Part shown: one piece after another, positions 34,598 to 41,507 of the stretch | How positions within the stretch are numbered: the first letter of the stretch is position 1 | How the letters are laid out: each line of letters begins with the position of its first letter | Source: JOPF136 sp963773835 | GTDB lineage: Bacteria; Acidobacteriota; Terriglobia; Acidiferrales; UBA7541 | Length of the DNA stretch: 64,000 nt | Assembly: GCA_963773835.1 (NCBI GenBank) | Contig: CAVZCQ010000002.1 | Span: forward strand, 186,001-250,000 | Direction: 5' to 3' | The notes under the pieces: model-generated | Seen by the model: only the letters and a program-made list of their open reading frames with translations | Database searches by the model: none | What the model was told of the DNA's origin: nothing | Made by a program: the position numbers and the translations under genes

Positions 34598-35481
34598 TGC
34601 ACACACGCTTCCGCTGGGCGTCCCTGTGGGTTGCGGGCGGGGCCTGGCTCCTGGTGGCTCCGGCAATTCCCGCGCGGGCGCAGGCGCGGGCCCTGGAAAT
34701 CCCTCTTCGTCACTGTGACCGGCTGCCCGTGGTGACCGTCCGCGCCGGAAAGACCGAGATGAGTTTCCTGGTGGATACGGCGGCCAGTTCCCTGCTCAAT
34801 TCGAAATCGTTTTCGACATCTTCCGGCCGTTCGACGGACGTGAGGATCGCATCCTGGACCGGGACGACGGCGGCGGGCGCGCGCGAAGTGTCCGTGCCGG
34901 AACTGACGCTGGGAGATCGAACGCTGCACAATCTGAAGCTCTCCGCGGTGGATCTGAGCCCGATTGCGAAGGCGTGTGGCGGGAGAATCGACGGCATCCT
35001 GGGCGTGGATCTGCTCGAGCAATTGGGGATGACCATCGATCTCGAGCGGCGCGTGGCGCGATTTGGCGCTCCGCCGGCGGACCCTGCGGAGATGTCGCTG
35101 ATCTCCGAGATGGAAGACGCGATGCACGGCTGTTCGGAGGCTTTTAACGACGGGGACAAGAAGCGGCTGGCGGCCTGCTTCGACCCCGACTTGGTGCTGA
35201 ATACGCCGTGGGGCGAGTACCGGGGGAGGGACAACGTTGCGGCGTATCTTGACCAGCGCTTCTTTGCGCTGAATCCGCGCGTGCGGCTGGCGATGAAAAT
35301 TCACGACCAACGGGCCGTGGGAGACGTGGTGTGGACCGCGTACGATTACTCGATGGATTCGCGCGACATTCATCTGGCCGGGCGGGGCATGATGCTGTGC
35401 CACAAAGAGCAAAACCGCTGGTACATCCTCAGCATCCACGACACGCTGAACGCGGCGGAGGGGCAACGCCGCAACCCGTAG
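34594..35481 (+). CDS. retropepsin-like protease fused to NTF2-like domain
   Basis: Exported 295-residue protein. Signal peptide to about residue 30 (ends ARAQA). Residues ~40-165 resemble a single-domain aspartyl protease: FLVDTAASSLL in place of the canonical DTGA/DTGS (position after DT is Ala-Ala), and the closing DGILGVDLL flap motif. Residues ~170-290 fit an NTF2/SnoaL-like fold (AFNDGDKKRLAACFDPDLV, then YRGRDNVAAYL). GGAGG lies five bases before the ATG at 34594, with a second ATG immediately after. The Ala at DTAAS leaves catalysis open to doubt. Co-transcribed with the TetR-type gene. Confidence 0.7.
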   Translation: MMHTRFRWASLWVAGGAWLLVAPAIPARAQARALEIPLRHCDRLPVVTVRAGKTEMSFLVDTAASSLLNSKSFSTSSGRSTDVRIASWTGTTAAGAREVSVPELTLGDRTLHNLKLSAVDLSPIAKACGGRIDGILGVDLLEQLGMTIDLERRVARFGAPPADPAEMSLISEMEDAMHGCSEAFNDGDKKRLAACFDPDLVLNTPWGEYRGRDNVAAYLDQRFFALNPRVRLAMKIHDQRAVGDVVWTAYDYSMDSRDIHLAGRGMMLCHKEQNRWYILSIHDTLNAAEGQRRNP

Positions 35482-35505
35482 CAGGAGCGGCTGCCCGGCA
35501 GAACT

Positions 35506-35931
35506 TCAGACGTTCAGAGTCGCTTTCAAAGTGATTTCGGCTTTCAGCAGGCGCGAGATGGGGCAATTGGCTTTCGCGTCGGCTGCCACCTTCTGAAAGG
35601 TTTCGTTGTTCACGCCGGGGACGCGCGCGTTCACTTCGAGATGAATCTTCGTGACGGTCCAGCCGGCGTCCAATTTTTCCAAGGTAAGAGCCGCGGAGGT
35701 GGCCAGGCTTTCCGGGGTCAGCCCGGCGCCGGAGAGCTGCGCGGAAAGCGCCATGGTGAAGCAGCCGGCGTGCGCGGCTGCAATCAGCTCTTCGGGATTC
35801 GTGCCCGTGCCGGTTTCAAAACGGCTGCGGAACGAATAGGGAGTCTGCGAGAGCACGCCGCTCTCTGTCGTCACGGTTCCCTTCCCGTCCTTCAGCGTTC
35901 CATTCCACACTGCCGATGCTTTGCGAATCAT
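35506..35931 (-). CDS. OsmC-family peroxidase
   Basis: Small thiol peroxidase for organic hydroperoxides, 141 residues. The two redox cysteines are C57 (AAAHAGCFTMAL) and C123 (ANCPISRLL), with the expected arginine (RSRF at 35-38). GGAGGA precedes the ATG at 35931 by four bases. It is convergent with the protease-fusion gene (24-base gap). Confidence 0.92.
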   Translation of the reverse strand: MIRKASAVWNGTLKDGKGTVTTESGVLSQTPYSFRSRFETGTGTNPEELIAAAHAGCFTMALSAQLSGAGLTPESLATSAALTLEKLDAGWTVTKIHLEVNARVPGVNNETFQKVAADAKANCPISRLLKAEITLKATLNV

Positions 35932-35949
35932 GGGTCCTCCGGAGGAAAA

Positions 35950-36135
35950 GGCGAAAATCGAAATTCGAAAATCGCTGATGGCGACGATAGCCTGTTCCCG
36001 GGCGCACGGGCAAGATTGCCCCGCTGTGTTTGAATCGCGCAAGACTTGGATTCCGGGAGCCGTGGCCAGGATACCCTGGCACGGGGGAGAGGGCGAAACT
36101 CGAAAATCGAAGCTCGAAAAACGGAAATCGGTCAG
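35950..36135. repeat. short A/T-rich direct repeats
   Basis: GAAAATCGAAATTCGAAAAT (from 35953) and GAAAATCGAAGCTCGAAAAA (from 36108) are near-identical ~22-base units about 155 bases apart, between the OsmC gene and the aromatic operon promoter. No gene lies in 35932-36232. Confidence 0.4.
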
Positions 36136-36232
36136 AACCGCAAATCCAGCGCGCTGTTGTGGCTGACTTTGTGAGCTCCGAAGGCGTTTCGCGGGTTATC
36201 TGGCTGGAGAAGCACCGACTGCGGTTTGCCTC

Positions 36233-36261
36233 TTGACATCCCCCGAGCGGTCTCCTAAAGT
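36233..36261 (+). promoter_or_regulatory. promoter of the aromatic amino acid operon
   Basis: TTGACA (36233-36238) and TAAAGT (36256-36261) with a 17-base spacer. The predicted start, near 36268, is about 30 bases before the leader-peptide ATG. A small hairpin CCGGC/GCCGG (36269-36285) forms the first bases of the transcript. Confidence 0.65.
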
Positions 36262-36298
36262 GGGCTTTCCGGCGGAAAGAGCCGGTGGCTTGAAGATA

Positions 36299-36385
36299 AT
36301 GACGTACACGCTCCAGTTCGCCTTTACCTACCGCTTCTCCTTTACCTACGGAGAAGCGGACAGGCTGGCGGCTGTCGGCGGATGA
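36299..36385 (+). CDS. Phe/Tyr-rich leader peptide (attenuator)
   Basis: A 28-codon open frame starting MTYTLQFAFTYRFSFTY; Phe at 7, 9, 13 and 15 and Tyr at 3, 11 and 17, so seven of the first seventeen residues are the end products of the pathway controlled. The rest is GEADRLAAVGG, then TGA. The codons for residues 11-20 form one arm and loop of a perfect 10-bp hairpin (CCGCTTCTCC at 36331-36340 with GGAGAAGCGG at 36350-36359). A stalled ribosome would melt it. GGTGG ten bases before the ATG may serve as the ribosome site. Confidence 0.8.
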   Translation: MTYTLQFAFTYRFSFTYGEADRLAAVGG

Positions 36386-36425
36386 GGTGAACGAAGTAGC
36401 CGAGTAAAGCCGAGATTTCCAGACT

Positions 36426-36464
36426 GGCCGCGACCTCCCAAGGGTTCGCGGCCTTTTTTGTTTT
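36426..36464 (+). terminator. intrinsic terminator (attenuator)
   Basis: GGCCGCGA (36426-36433) pairs with TCGCGGCC (36446-36453) around a 12-base loop, followed by TTTTTTGTTTT. It lies 41 bases after the leader stop and 12 bases before the chorismate mutase start. Its placement before the first structural gene makes it regulatory, not an end-of-operon signal. Confidence 0.85.
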
Positions 36465-36476
36465 CCGGAGGATGCC

Positions 36477-36791
36477 ATGGTCGCTGCAATCGAACGCTGG
36501 CGGGACGAAATCGACGCCATTGACGCCGAGCTGCTGAGCCTGCTGAACCGCCGTGCCGGGGTGGCGCTGGAAGTAGGCCGGCGGAAGCGGGGCGCGGGCC
36601 TGCCGCTGCGGGACGCGAAACGGGAACGGGAAATCCTGGCGCGCGCGCGGGCCGGAACGCGCGGGCCGCTGGGGCCTGCGGCCATCGAGCGGCTGTTCCG
36701 CGCCATCCTAGCGGAATCGCGCCGCGTGGCCCGCCACACGCTCTCCCGCAAAGCGGCCGAACGCGCAGCGGGGAGGCAGGCATGCGCGTGA
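36477..36791 (+). CDS. aroQ: chorismate mutase (AroQ type)
   Basis: Converts chorismate to prephenate; 104-residue all-helical AroQ class. Pattern RWRDEIDAIDAELLSLLNRR (R8-ID-LL-R of helix 1), LEVGRRKRG and REREIL match the expected active-site Arg/Lys positions. GGAGG lies five bases before the ATG at 36477. It overlaps the prephenate dehydratase gene by ten bases. In enterics the activity is fused to the dehydratase; here it is a separate gene in the same operon. Confidence 0.9.
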   Translation: MVAAIERWRDEIDAIDAELLSLLNRRAGVALEVGRRKRGAGLPLRDAKREREILARARAGTRGPLGPAAIERLFRAILAESRRVARHTLSRKAAERAAGRQACA

Positions 36792-37657
36792 AAGATGAGC
36801 CCGTCCGGGTGGCTTTCCAAGGCGAGCCAGGCGCGTTCAGCGAGGAGGCTGCGGCGCGTCTCGTGGGAGAGCAGGCCGTCACATTGCCGCGCGCGACTTT
36901 TGACGCCGCGTTCGGTGCGGTGGCGGATGGCGCCGCCGACGCGCTGGTGGTGCCGATCGAAAACTCGCTGGCCGGGTCGGTGCTCCGCGTGTACGACCTG
37001 CTACTGGAGAGCGGGCTGGCCATCGCGGCGGAAGCGGTGGTGCCCATCGAGCTGCACCTGATCGGGTGTCCCGGCGCGACGCTGGCCGGCATCCGCTCGG
37101 TGGAATCGCATCCCATGGCGCTGGCGCAGTGCGAGCGGCTGTTCGCGGGGCATCGCGAATGGGCGCGGGTGGCGGCGGAAGACACGGCCGGGAGCGTGCG
37201 GCACGTGGTGGAATGCCGGGACCGCACGCGCGCGGCTCTCGCGGGGCCGCGGGCCGCGGCGCACCACGGAGGCGTGATCCTCTCGCGCAACGTGCAGGAC
37301 GACGTGGGCAATTTCACGCGCTTTCTGCTGCTGACGCAGCCGCAAGACGCGCCGCCGACGGGCGACAAAGTGACGCTGGCGTTGCGGCTGGCGCACCTGC
37401 CCGGGGCACTGCTGACGGCGCTCGAGCCCTTTGCGCGCCGCGGACTCAACCTTTTGAAGATCGAGAGCCGGCCGATTCACGGCTGCCCGTGGGAATACCA
37501 ATTTTTTCTCGACGTGGAAGCCGCGCCGGGCGAGCCCATCGAGGAAGCGCTGGAGGAACTGCGACGGTCCGTGCAATCGCTGCGCGTGCTCGGGTGCTAC
37601 ACGGCCGCACGGCCGGCGGGCGAAAGATCTCATGCAGCCACGGGGAGGATCCAATGA
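36782..37657 (+). CDS. pheA: prephenate dehydratase
   Basis: Turns prephenate into phenylpyruvate, committing flux to Phe; 291 residues. The catalytic part has FQGEPGAFSEEAA, PIENSLAGSV and the TRF motif (NFTRFLLL). The C-terminal ACT domain carries GALL and ESRP (LNLLKIESRP), the phenylalanine feedback site. It overlaps chorismate mutase by ten bases and its stop overlaps the DAHP synthase start by four (ATGA). So the enzyme has both allosteric control and, through the leader, probable transcriptional control. Confidence 0.93.
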   Translation: MRVKDEPVRVAFQGEPGAFSEEAAARLVGEQAVTLPRATFDAAFGAVADGAADALVVPIENSLAGSVLRVYDLLLESGLAIAAEAVVPIELHLIGCPGATLAGIRSVESHPMALAQCERLFAGHREWARVAAEDTAGSVRHVVECRDRTRAALAGPRAAAHHGGVILSRNVQDDVGNFTRFLLLTQPQDAPPTGDKVTLALRLAHLPGALLTALEPFARRGLNLLKIESRPIHGCPWEYQFFLDVEAAPGEPIEEALEELRRSVQSLRVLGCYTAARPAGERSHAATGRIQ

Positions 37658-38586
37658 GTTCGCGAGCGTTACGCACGGAATCCACAGCGGCCGCAAGACT
37701 GCCGGAGAGGCGCCCGGCACGCCGGGCCGCTTTGCCGGCTGCGGCAGCTCGTCCAGTCGTGCTGGTGAAGCAGGCGCCTCCGTTCCGGATGGCCAGCCGG
37801 GAACTCCATCCGGAGAGCACGATCGTCACGGCGGGCGGGGTGGAAATCGGCGCGGGCGAACTGGTGGTGATGGCGGGACCGTGCTCGGTCGAATCGCGCC
37901 AGCAAATCCGCGAGACGGCGCGGCGCGTGAAGGCCGCGGGCGCGGACATGCTCCGCGGCGGCGCGTACAAACCGCGCACGTCACCCTACGACTTCCAGGG
38001 CCTGGGCCGCAAGGCGCTCGAATGGCTGGCCGAGGCGAGCCGCGAATCCGGGCTGCCGGTAGTGACCGAAGTGGTGAGTCCCGAGGACGTGGATCTGGTT
38101 GCCGAACATGCCGACTTGCTTCAAGTGGGCGCGCGGAACATGCAGAACTACGCGCTGCTTCGCCGGCTGGCCACCGCGCCGCGGCCTGTGCTGCTCAAAC
38201 GCGGCCCCTCCGCCACAATTCAGGAGTGGCTGCTGGCCGCTGAGTATCTGCTCTCCGGTGGAAATCCTCATGTGGTGCTGTGCGAGAGGGGCATCCGGAC
38301 GTTCGAAACCGCGACACGGAATACGCTGGACCTGGCCGGAGTGGCGCTGGTGAAACAGCTCACGCACCTGCCGGTGATCGTGGATCCGTCGCATGCCACG
38401 GGAAAGCGCGCGCTGGTGGCCCCGGCCTCGCGCGCTGCCGCGGCAGTCGGCGCCGATGGGCTGCTCATCGAGGTGCATCCCTGCCCCGAGCGGGCGCTAT
38501 CGGACGGCGAGCAGTCGCTCGATCCGGCGGAATTTGCGGAACTGATGGCGACGCTGCGGCCGCGCGCACTCGCTGCCCGGGCCTAA
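37654..38586 (+). CDS. aroF: 3-deoxy-7-phosphoheptulonate (DAHP) synthase, type I beta
   Basis: First enzyme of the shikimate pathway (PEP + erythrose 4-phosphate), 310 residues, KDO8P-like class. Motifs: MAGPCSVES, GGAYKPRTSPYDFQG, LLKRG and IVDPSHATGKR. The N-terminal ~35 residues are Arg/Ala-rich with no recognisable regulatory domain; the usual ferredoxin-like or ACT regulatory module is absent, so feedback may rest on the leader alone. The ATG at 37654 is set by the overlap with pheA and GGGGAGG upstream. A longer open frame that begins at 37066 is the pheA antiphase reading. Confidence 0.93.
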   Translation: MSSRALRTESTAAARLPERRPARRAALPAAAARPVVLVKQAPPFRMASRELHPESTIVTAGGVEIGAGELVVMAGPCSVESRQQIRETARRVKAAGADMLRGGAYKPRTSPYDFQGLGRKALEWLAEASRESGLPVVTEVVSPEDVDLVAEHADLLQVGARNMQNYALLRRLATAPRPVLLKRGPSATIQEWLLAAEYLLSGGNPHVVLCERGIRTFETATRNTLDLAGVALVKQLTHLPVIVDPSHATGKRALVAPASRAAAAVGADGLLIEVHPCPERALSDGEQSLDPAEFAELMATLRPRALAARA

Positions 38587-38745
38587 CACTCTGATTTTCA
38601 GGCGCGTGAGTCCGCGCGACACCACAGGGCCGTCTCTACATTGGTAGTTCATCGCCTACACTTCGAGCACTCCACTGGACAATCCGCGTTGAAGGAATCC
38701 GCCCGCCTGGGGCATACTAGGGTCGAGTCTTGCCAGGGGTGAGGG

Positions 38746-38810
38746 GCGTGCGGATCCCGCACGCGGGGGAATCCAAAGGAAACGTGGGCCGCGCCGGGTG
38801 AATCCCGGGC
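38746..38810 (+). ncRNA. possible structured leader ahead of radical SAM gene
   Basis: Two hairpins lie in the 242-base gap: GCGTGCGG/CCGCACGC (38746-38764, 8 bp, 3-base loop) and GCCGGG/CCCGGGC (38793-38810, 5 bp plus bulge, TGAAT loop). The purine-rich stretch between them (GGGGGAATCCAAAGGAAACG) resembles riboswitch cores but matches no class I can name. It may be coincidental GC-rich structure. Confidence 0.3.
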
Positions 38811-38828
38811 GAAGCGCAAGGCATCTTA

Positions 38829-39905
38829 ATGCTGGGACGAAAGTTGCTAAAGAAGAACACAGTGCGCGGGCGGTGGCTCGCGACGTGGCGGACCACACAC
38901 GAGCTGTGGCTGATCGGCAAGGCGCTCGTCTCCACGCGCCACGTGGTGCAGGCGCACATCATTCCCATCCGCCGCTGCAATCTGGACTGCTCCTACTGCA
39001 ACGAGTACGACGAGGTTTCCGCCCCGGTGCCGCTGGAGCAGATGATCCGGCGCATCGACAAGCTGGCGGAGCTGGGCACCTCGCTGATCACCATAAGTGG
39101 CGGCGAACCGCTGCTGCACCCCGAGCTGGACGAAATCATCCGGCGCATCAAGAGCCACGGGCGCATCGCCGGGATGATCACAAACGGCTACCTGCTGGTG
39201 CCGGAGCGGATCGAGCGGCTGAACCGCGCCGGGCTCGACCATCTGCAGATCAGCATCGACAACCTGAAGCCGGACGAAGTGTCGAAGAAAAGCCTGAAGG
39301 TGCTGGACCAGAAGCTGCGGCTGCTCGCGGAGCTGGCCGAGTTCCACGTCAATATCAACAGCGTGCTGGGCAGTGGAGTGAACAACCCCGAGGACGCGCT
39401 GGTAATTGCCGAGCGCGCCCGCGAACTGGGGTTCACCAGCACGGTGGGAATCATCCACGACGGCTCGGGGCAGATGCGCGCCCTGGGGACGGTGGAGCGC
39501 GGTGTGTTCGACCGCATTATGGGCATGAGCAAGGGCTCCTACTCGCGCTTCAATCACTTCCAGTACAATCTGGCCGAAGGCAAACCCAACGACTGGCAGT
39601 GCCGCGCCGGCAGCCGCTACCTGTATGTCTGCGAGGATGGGCTGGTGCACTACTGCTCGCAGCAGCGCGGCTGGCCTGCCGTGCCGCTGGAGCGCTACAC
39701 GAGAGAGGATGTGAAGCGCGAATTCGTAACGCGCAAGCCTTGCACCGCGCACTGCACCGTTTCCTGCGTGCAGCAGACCTCCTACATCGACCATTGGCGC
39801 GCGCCGCAGCACCTCGATCCGCTGCCTGCCCCCGGCCTTGGACGCATGCCGGACCTGGAAGCCGCCGATTCGCTCGTGCAAATCGAAACCGAGTCAGGGG
39901 ATTAG
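38829..39905 (+). CDS. radical SAM protein
   Basis: SAM-dependent radical enzyme of unknown substrate, 358 residues. Cluster motif CNLDCSYC gives C50, C54 and C57; ISGGEPLLHPEL follows as the SAM site. The C-terminal third is Cys-rich (QCRAG, YVCEDG, HYCSQQ, then PCTAHCTVSC), as in SPASM-type auxiliary-cluster domains, so peptide or protein modification is a fair guess. AAGG lies eight bases before the ATG at 38829. The downstream neighbour is an exported protein 52 bases away; whether it is a substrate cannot be told. Confidence 0.85.
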   Translation: MLGRKLLKKNTVRGRWLATWRTTHELWLIGKALVSTRHVVQAHIIPIRRCNLDCSYCNEYDEVSAPVPLEQMIRRIDKLAELGTSLITISGGEPLLHPELDEIIRRIKSHGRIAGMITNGYLLVPERIERLNRAGLDHLQISIDNLKPDEVSKKSLKVLDQKLRLLAELAEFHVNINSVLGSGVNNPEDALVIAERARELGFTSTVGIIHDGSGQMRALGTVERGVFDRIMGMSKGSYSRFNHFQYNLAEGKPNDWQCRAGSRYLYVCEDGLVHYCSQQRGWPAVPLERYTREDVKREFVTRKPCTAHCTVSCVQQTSYIDHWRAPQHLDPLPAPGLGRMPDLEAADSLVQIETESGD

Positions 39906-39957
39906 GGGACGGGCCTTTGCGGCGCTCCGGCTTTGCTCGCCGCGGCTACGCACACTG

Positions 39958-40662
39958 ATGAACCGAGAGACTGAAACCAAGCGGATGCAAGGCGGCAGGC
40001 GGCAGGCTCGGGCGCGATCACCCCTCGGTGCCGTTACGCTTCTGGTTGTCCTGCTGCTGTGTCCCGCCGCGGGAATTCACTCCGCGCAAGCTCCCGAGCC
40101 CACCGCCCCAGCTGCCACTCCCGTGTTCGACGGCGACTGGTGGCTGACCCTCGGCGGGTGGGAGCAGTATGGCGCCGTCACCGGCTACGAGGATTGTTAC
40201 GCCTTCGAATATCGCGGCAGCGTCCCGTTCGCCAAGGAAGTCCAGACTTACATCGATGACCTGAGCAAATACTTTCTCGCCGACCCCGCGCGGCGAAAAC
40301 AGACGGTGAGTGAAGCCCTGGATGCTTTGCGCGGCGCGGCGGAAGACAAGGCCATGCCGGCGCCGAACGAACCGAGCTCCGAAGCGCACGGGAGTTTCGA
40401 CGGAAAATTCTGGTTCGATGCGGATCCCGCGGCGGAACTGGGCTTTGTGGAAGGTTATCTGGCCTGCCACTCGGCGAAAGTGAAGGACGCCGACGCAAAA
40501 TTCTCGAAGCCGCCTTCCGAGTACGTGGACCTAATCAACAAGGCCTACAACATTACCGACGACACCGACGACGTGGACCCCGACAAAGCCCCCATGAAGA
40601 TTGCGGACGTTCTCCACCGATTGAAAGACGAAGAGCCCCCGCCGGCGAAGCCCGGCCTCTGA
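39958..40662 (+). CDS. exported hypothetical protein
   Basis: A 234-residue protein with a long basic start and a hydrophobic signal segment (GAVTLLVVLLLCPAAG, about residues 24-39; likely cleavage near SAQA). The mature part has two similar segments: DGDWWLTLGGWEQYGAVTGY, then FDGKFWFDADPAAELGFVEGY, both followed by a Cys. This suggests an internal duplication. No family recognised. The ATG at 39958 is used; ATG at 39985 would shorten the basic start by nine residues. Confidence 0.65.
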   Translation: MNRETETKRMQGGRRQARARSPLGAVTLLVVLLLCPAAGIHSAQAPEPTAPAATPVFDGDWWLTLGGWEQYGAVTGYEDCYAFEYRGSVPFAKEVQTYIDDLSKYFLADPARRKQTVSEALDALRGAAEDKAMPAPNEPSSEAHGSFDGKFWFDADPAAELGFVEGYLACHSAKVKDADAKFSKPPSEYVDLINKAYNITDDTDDVDPDKAPMKIADVLHRLKDEEPPPAKPGL

Positions 40663-40697
40663 AGACAAAGGCAGGAGGCGCAACCTGGACGGCAAGG

Positions 40698-40919
40698 TCA
40701 GCGTGGGCGGAGGGCATCGGCGAGCCGCAGTTTGATGAAGGCCTGGCGCGTGACGCCGACGCGTCTGGCTTCCTGATCAATGGCAGTCAATAAGCCGAGC
40801 GGAAAATCCACGTTCACACGCTGGACTTCGCGTGCGGGCCTCCGCGCTCTGGAGAGATGCAGGTGAGCGCTCAAGTCCTTCCCCGCGTCGTGCAGGGCGT
40901 CAAGGTGCACGGCGCGCAG
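40698..40919 (-). CDS. brnA: BrnA antitoxin, probable CTG start
   Basis: DNA-binding antitoxin of the BrnT/BrnA pair. From a CTG at 40919 it gives 73 residues: RAVHLDALHDAGKDLSAHL, then LSRARRPAREVQRVNVDFP and EARRVGVTRQAFIKLRLADAL. The last stretch is the ribbon-helix-helix of BrnA (RVNVDFP..., VTRQ..IK.WLA). This CTG lines up with the initiating Met of family members as I remember them, and GGGAGGA ends nine bases before it. No ATG, GTG or TTG in frame has a comparable ribosome site; the next GTG is nine bases further on. The BrnT stop lies four bases upstream. Confidence 0.75.
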   Translation of the reverse strand: MRAVHLDALHDAGKDLSAHLHLSRARRPAREVQRVNVDFPLGLLTAIDQEARRVGVTRQAFIKLRLADALRPR

Positions 40920-40923
40920 GGGT

Positions 40924-41187
40924 TTATTCCTCCCGATAGCGCGCCTCTTCCTCCGGGCGGGCCCGGCGGACCGAGATGATGCGGATCGTGTCATGGCGAT
41001 AGGTTACGAAAGCCGACCAGAGCTTTCTTCCAATCCTCCCAATCACCTGGTAGCGCGGTTCGTCGAGGGAGCGAGCGGGAATCTCCAGGCGATCGGCGTC
41101 TGCCCAAAGCTCTTGCGCCTCCACGAAATCAATCCCGTGCTTGGCCTTGTTCGCGGCCGACTTCGCAGGATCGAAAGCGAACGGCAT
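40924..41187 (-). CDS. brnT: BrnT toxin
   Basis: Ribonuclease toxin of RelE-like fold, 87 residues. Family motifs: FDPAKSAANKAKHGIDF at the start, RSLDEPRYQVIGRI in the middle, and TIRIISVRRARPEEEARYRE at the end. Order BrnT then BrnA is the usual one. The ATG at 41187 is only two bases from the palindrome at 41190-41206, so the transcript may have almost no leader. Confidence 0.9.
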   Translation of the reverse strand: MPFAFDPAKSAANKAKHGIDFVEAQELWADADRLEIPARSLDEPRYQVIGRIGRKLWSAFVTYRHDTIRIISVRRARPEEEARYREE

Positions 41188-41189
41188 CA

Positions 41190-41206
41190 GGTATAAAAAC
41201 TATACC
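41190..41206. promoter_or_regulatory. candidate BrnA operator
   Basis: GGTATA-AAAAC-TATACC is a perfect 6-bp inverted repeat immediately before brnT. On the gene strand it contains TATAGT (41204-41199), a fair -10 element, so a bound antitoxin would cover the promoter. No good -35 is visible. Confidence 0.55.
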
Positions 41207-41359
41207 ATCCTGCGGGCTCTCGCGCCAGATCCCCGGCTGGCCTGCTCACCGTGGGCAAAGTGAGAGGGAGCGGCAGGCGGGCGAACCGCCTGCTCCAACT
41301 TTTCGTCCAGGCAGGAGAACCCACGCGTGTCCCCCGCGGCACAGTGGCATGCACATGAT

Positions 41360-41388
41360 TTGACGCTCCCGCGCTGGTGGCGTAGATT
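41360..41388 (+). promoter_or_regulatory. candidate promoter of PEGA kinase gene
   Basis: TTGACG (41360-41365) and TAGATT (41383-41388) are separated by 17 bases. The leader would be ~110 bases. The rest of the gap 41207-41507 shows no other feature. Confidence 0.45.
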
Positions 41389-41507
41389 GCGCTAGAATGC
41401 ACGTCATGAGCCAGGGCTGATTCTCCGGCGCCGGCACAACAGGCCGGAGGCTGGCACGCCGGTTCGGAGGCTTCGGAACGGTTCTCGCCGCAGTTTTCCG
41501 TGGAGCG

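Noticed and set aside
38740..38828. Cobalamin or c-di-GMP riboswitch
   Set aside because: Conserved cores (B12 box, GEMM motifs) could not be found; only generic hairpins remain.
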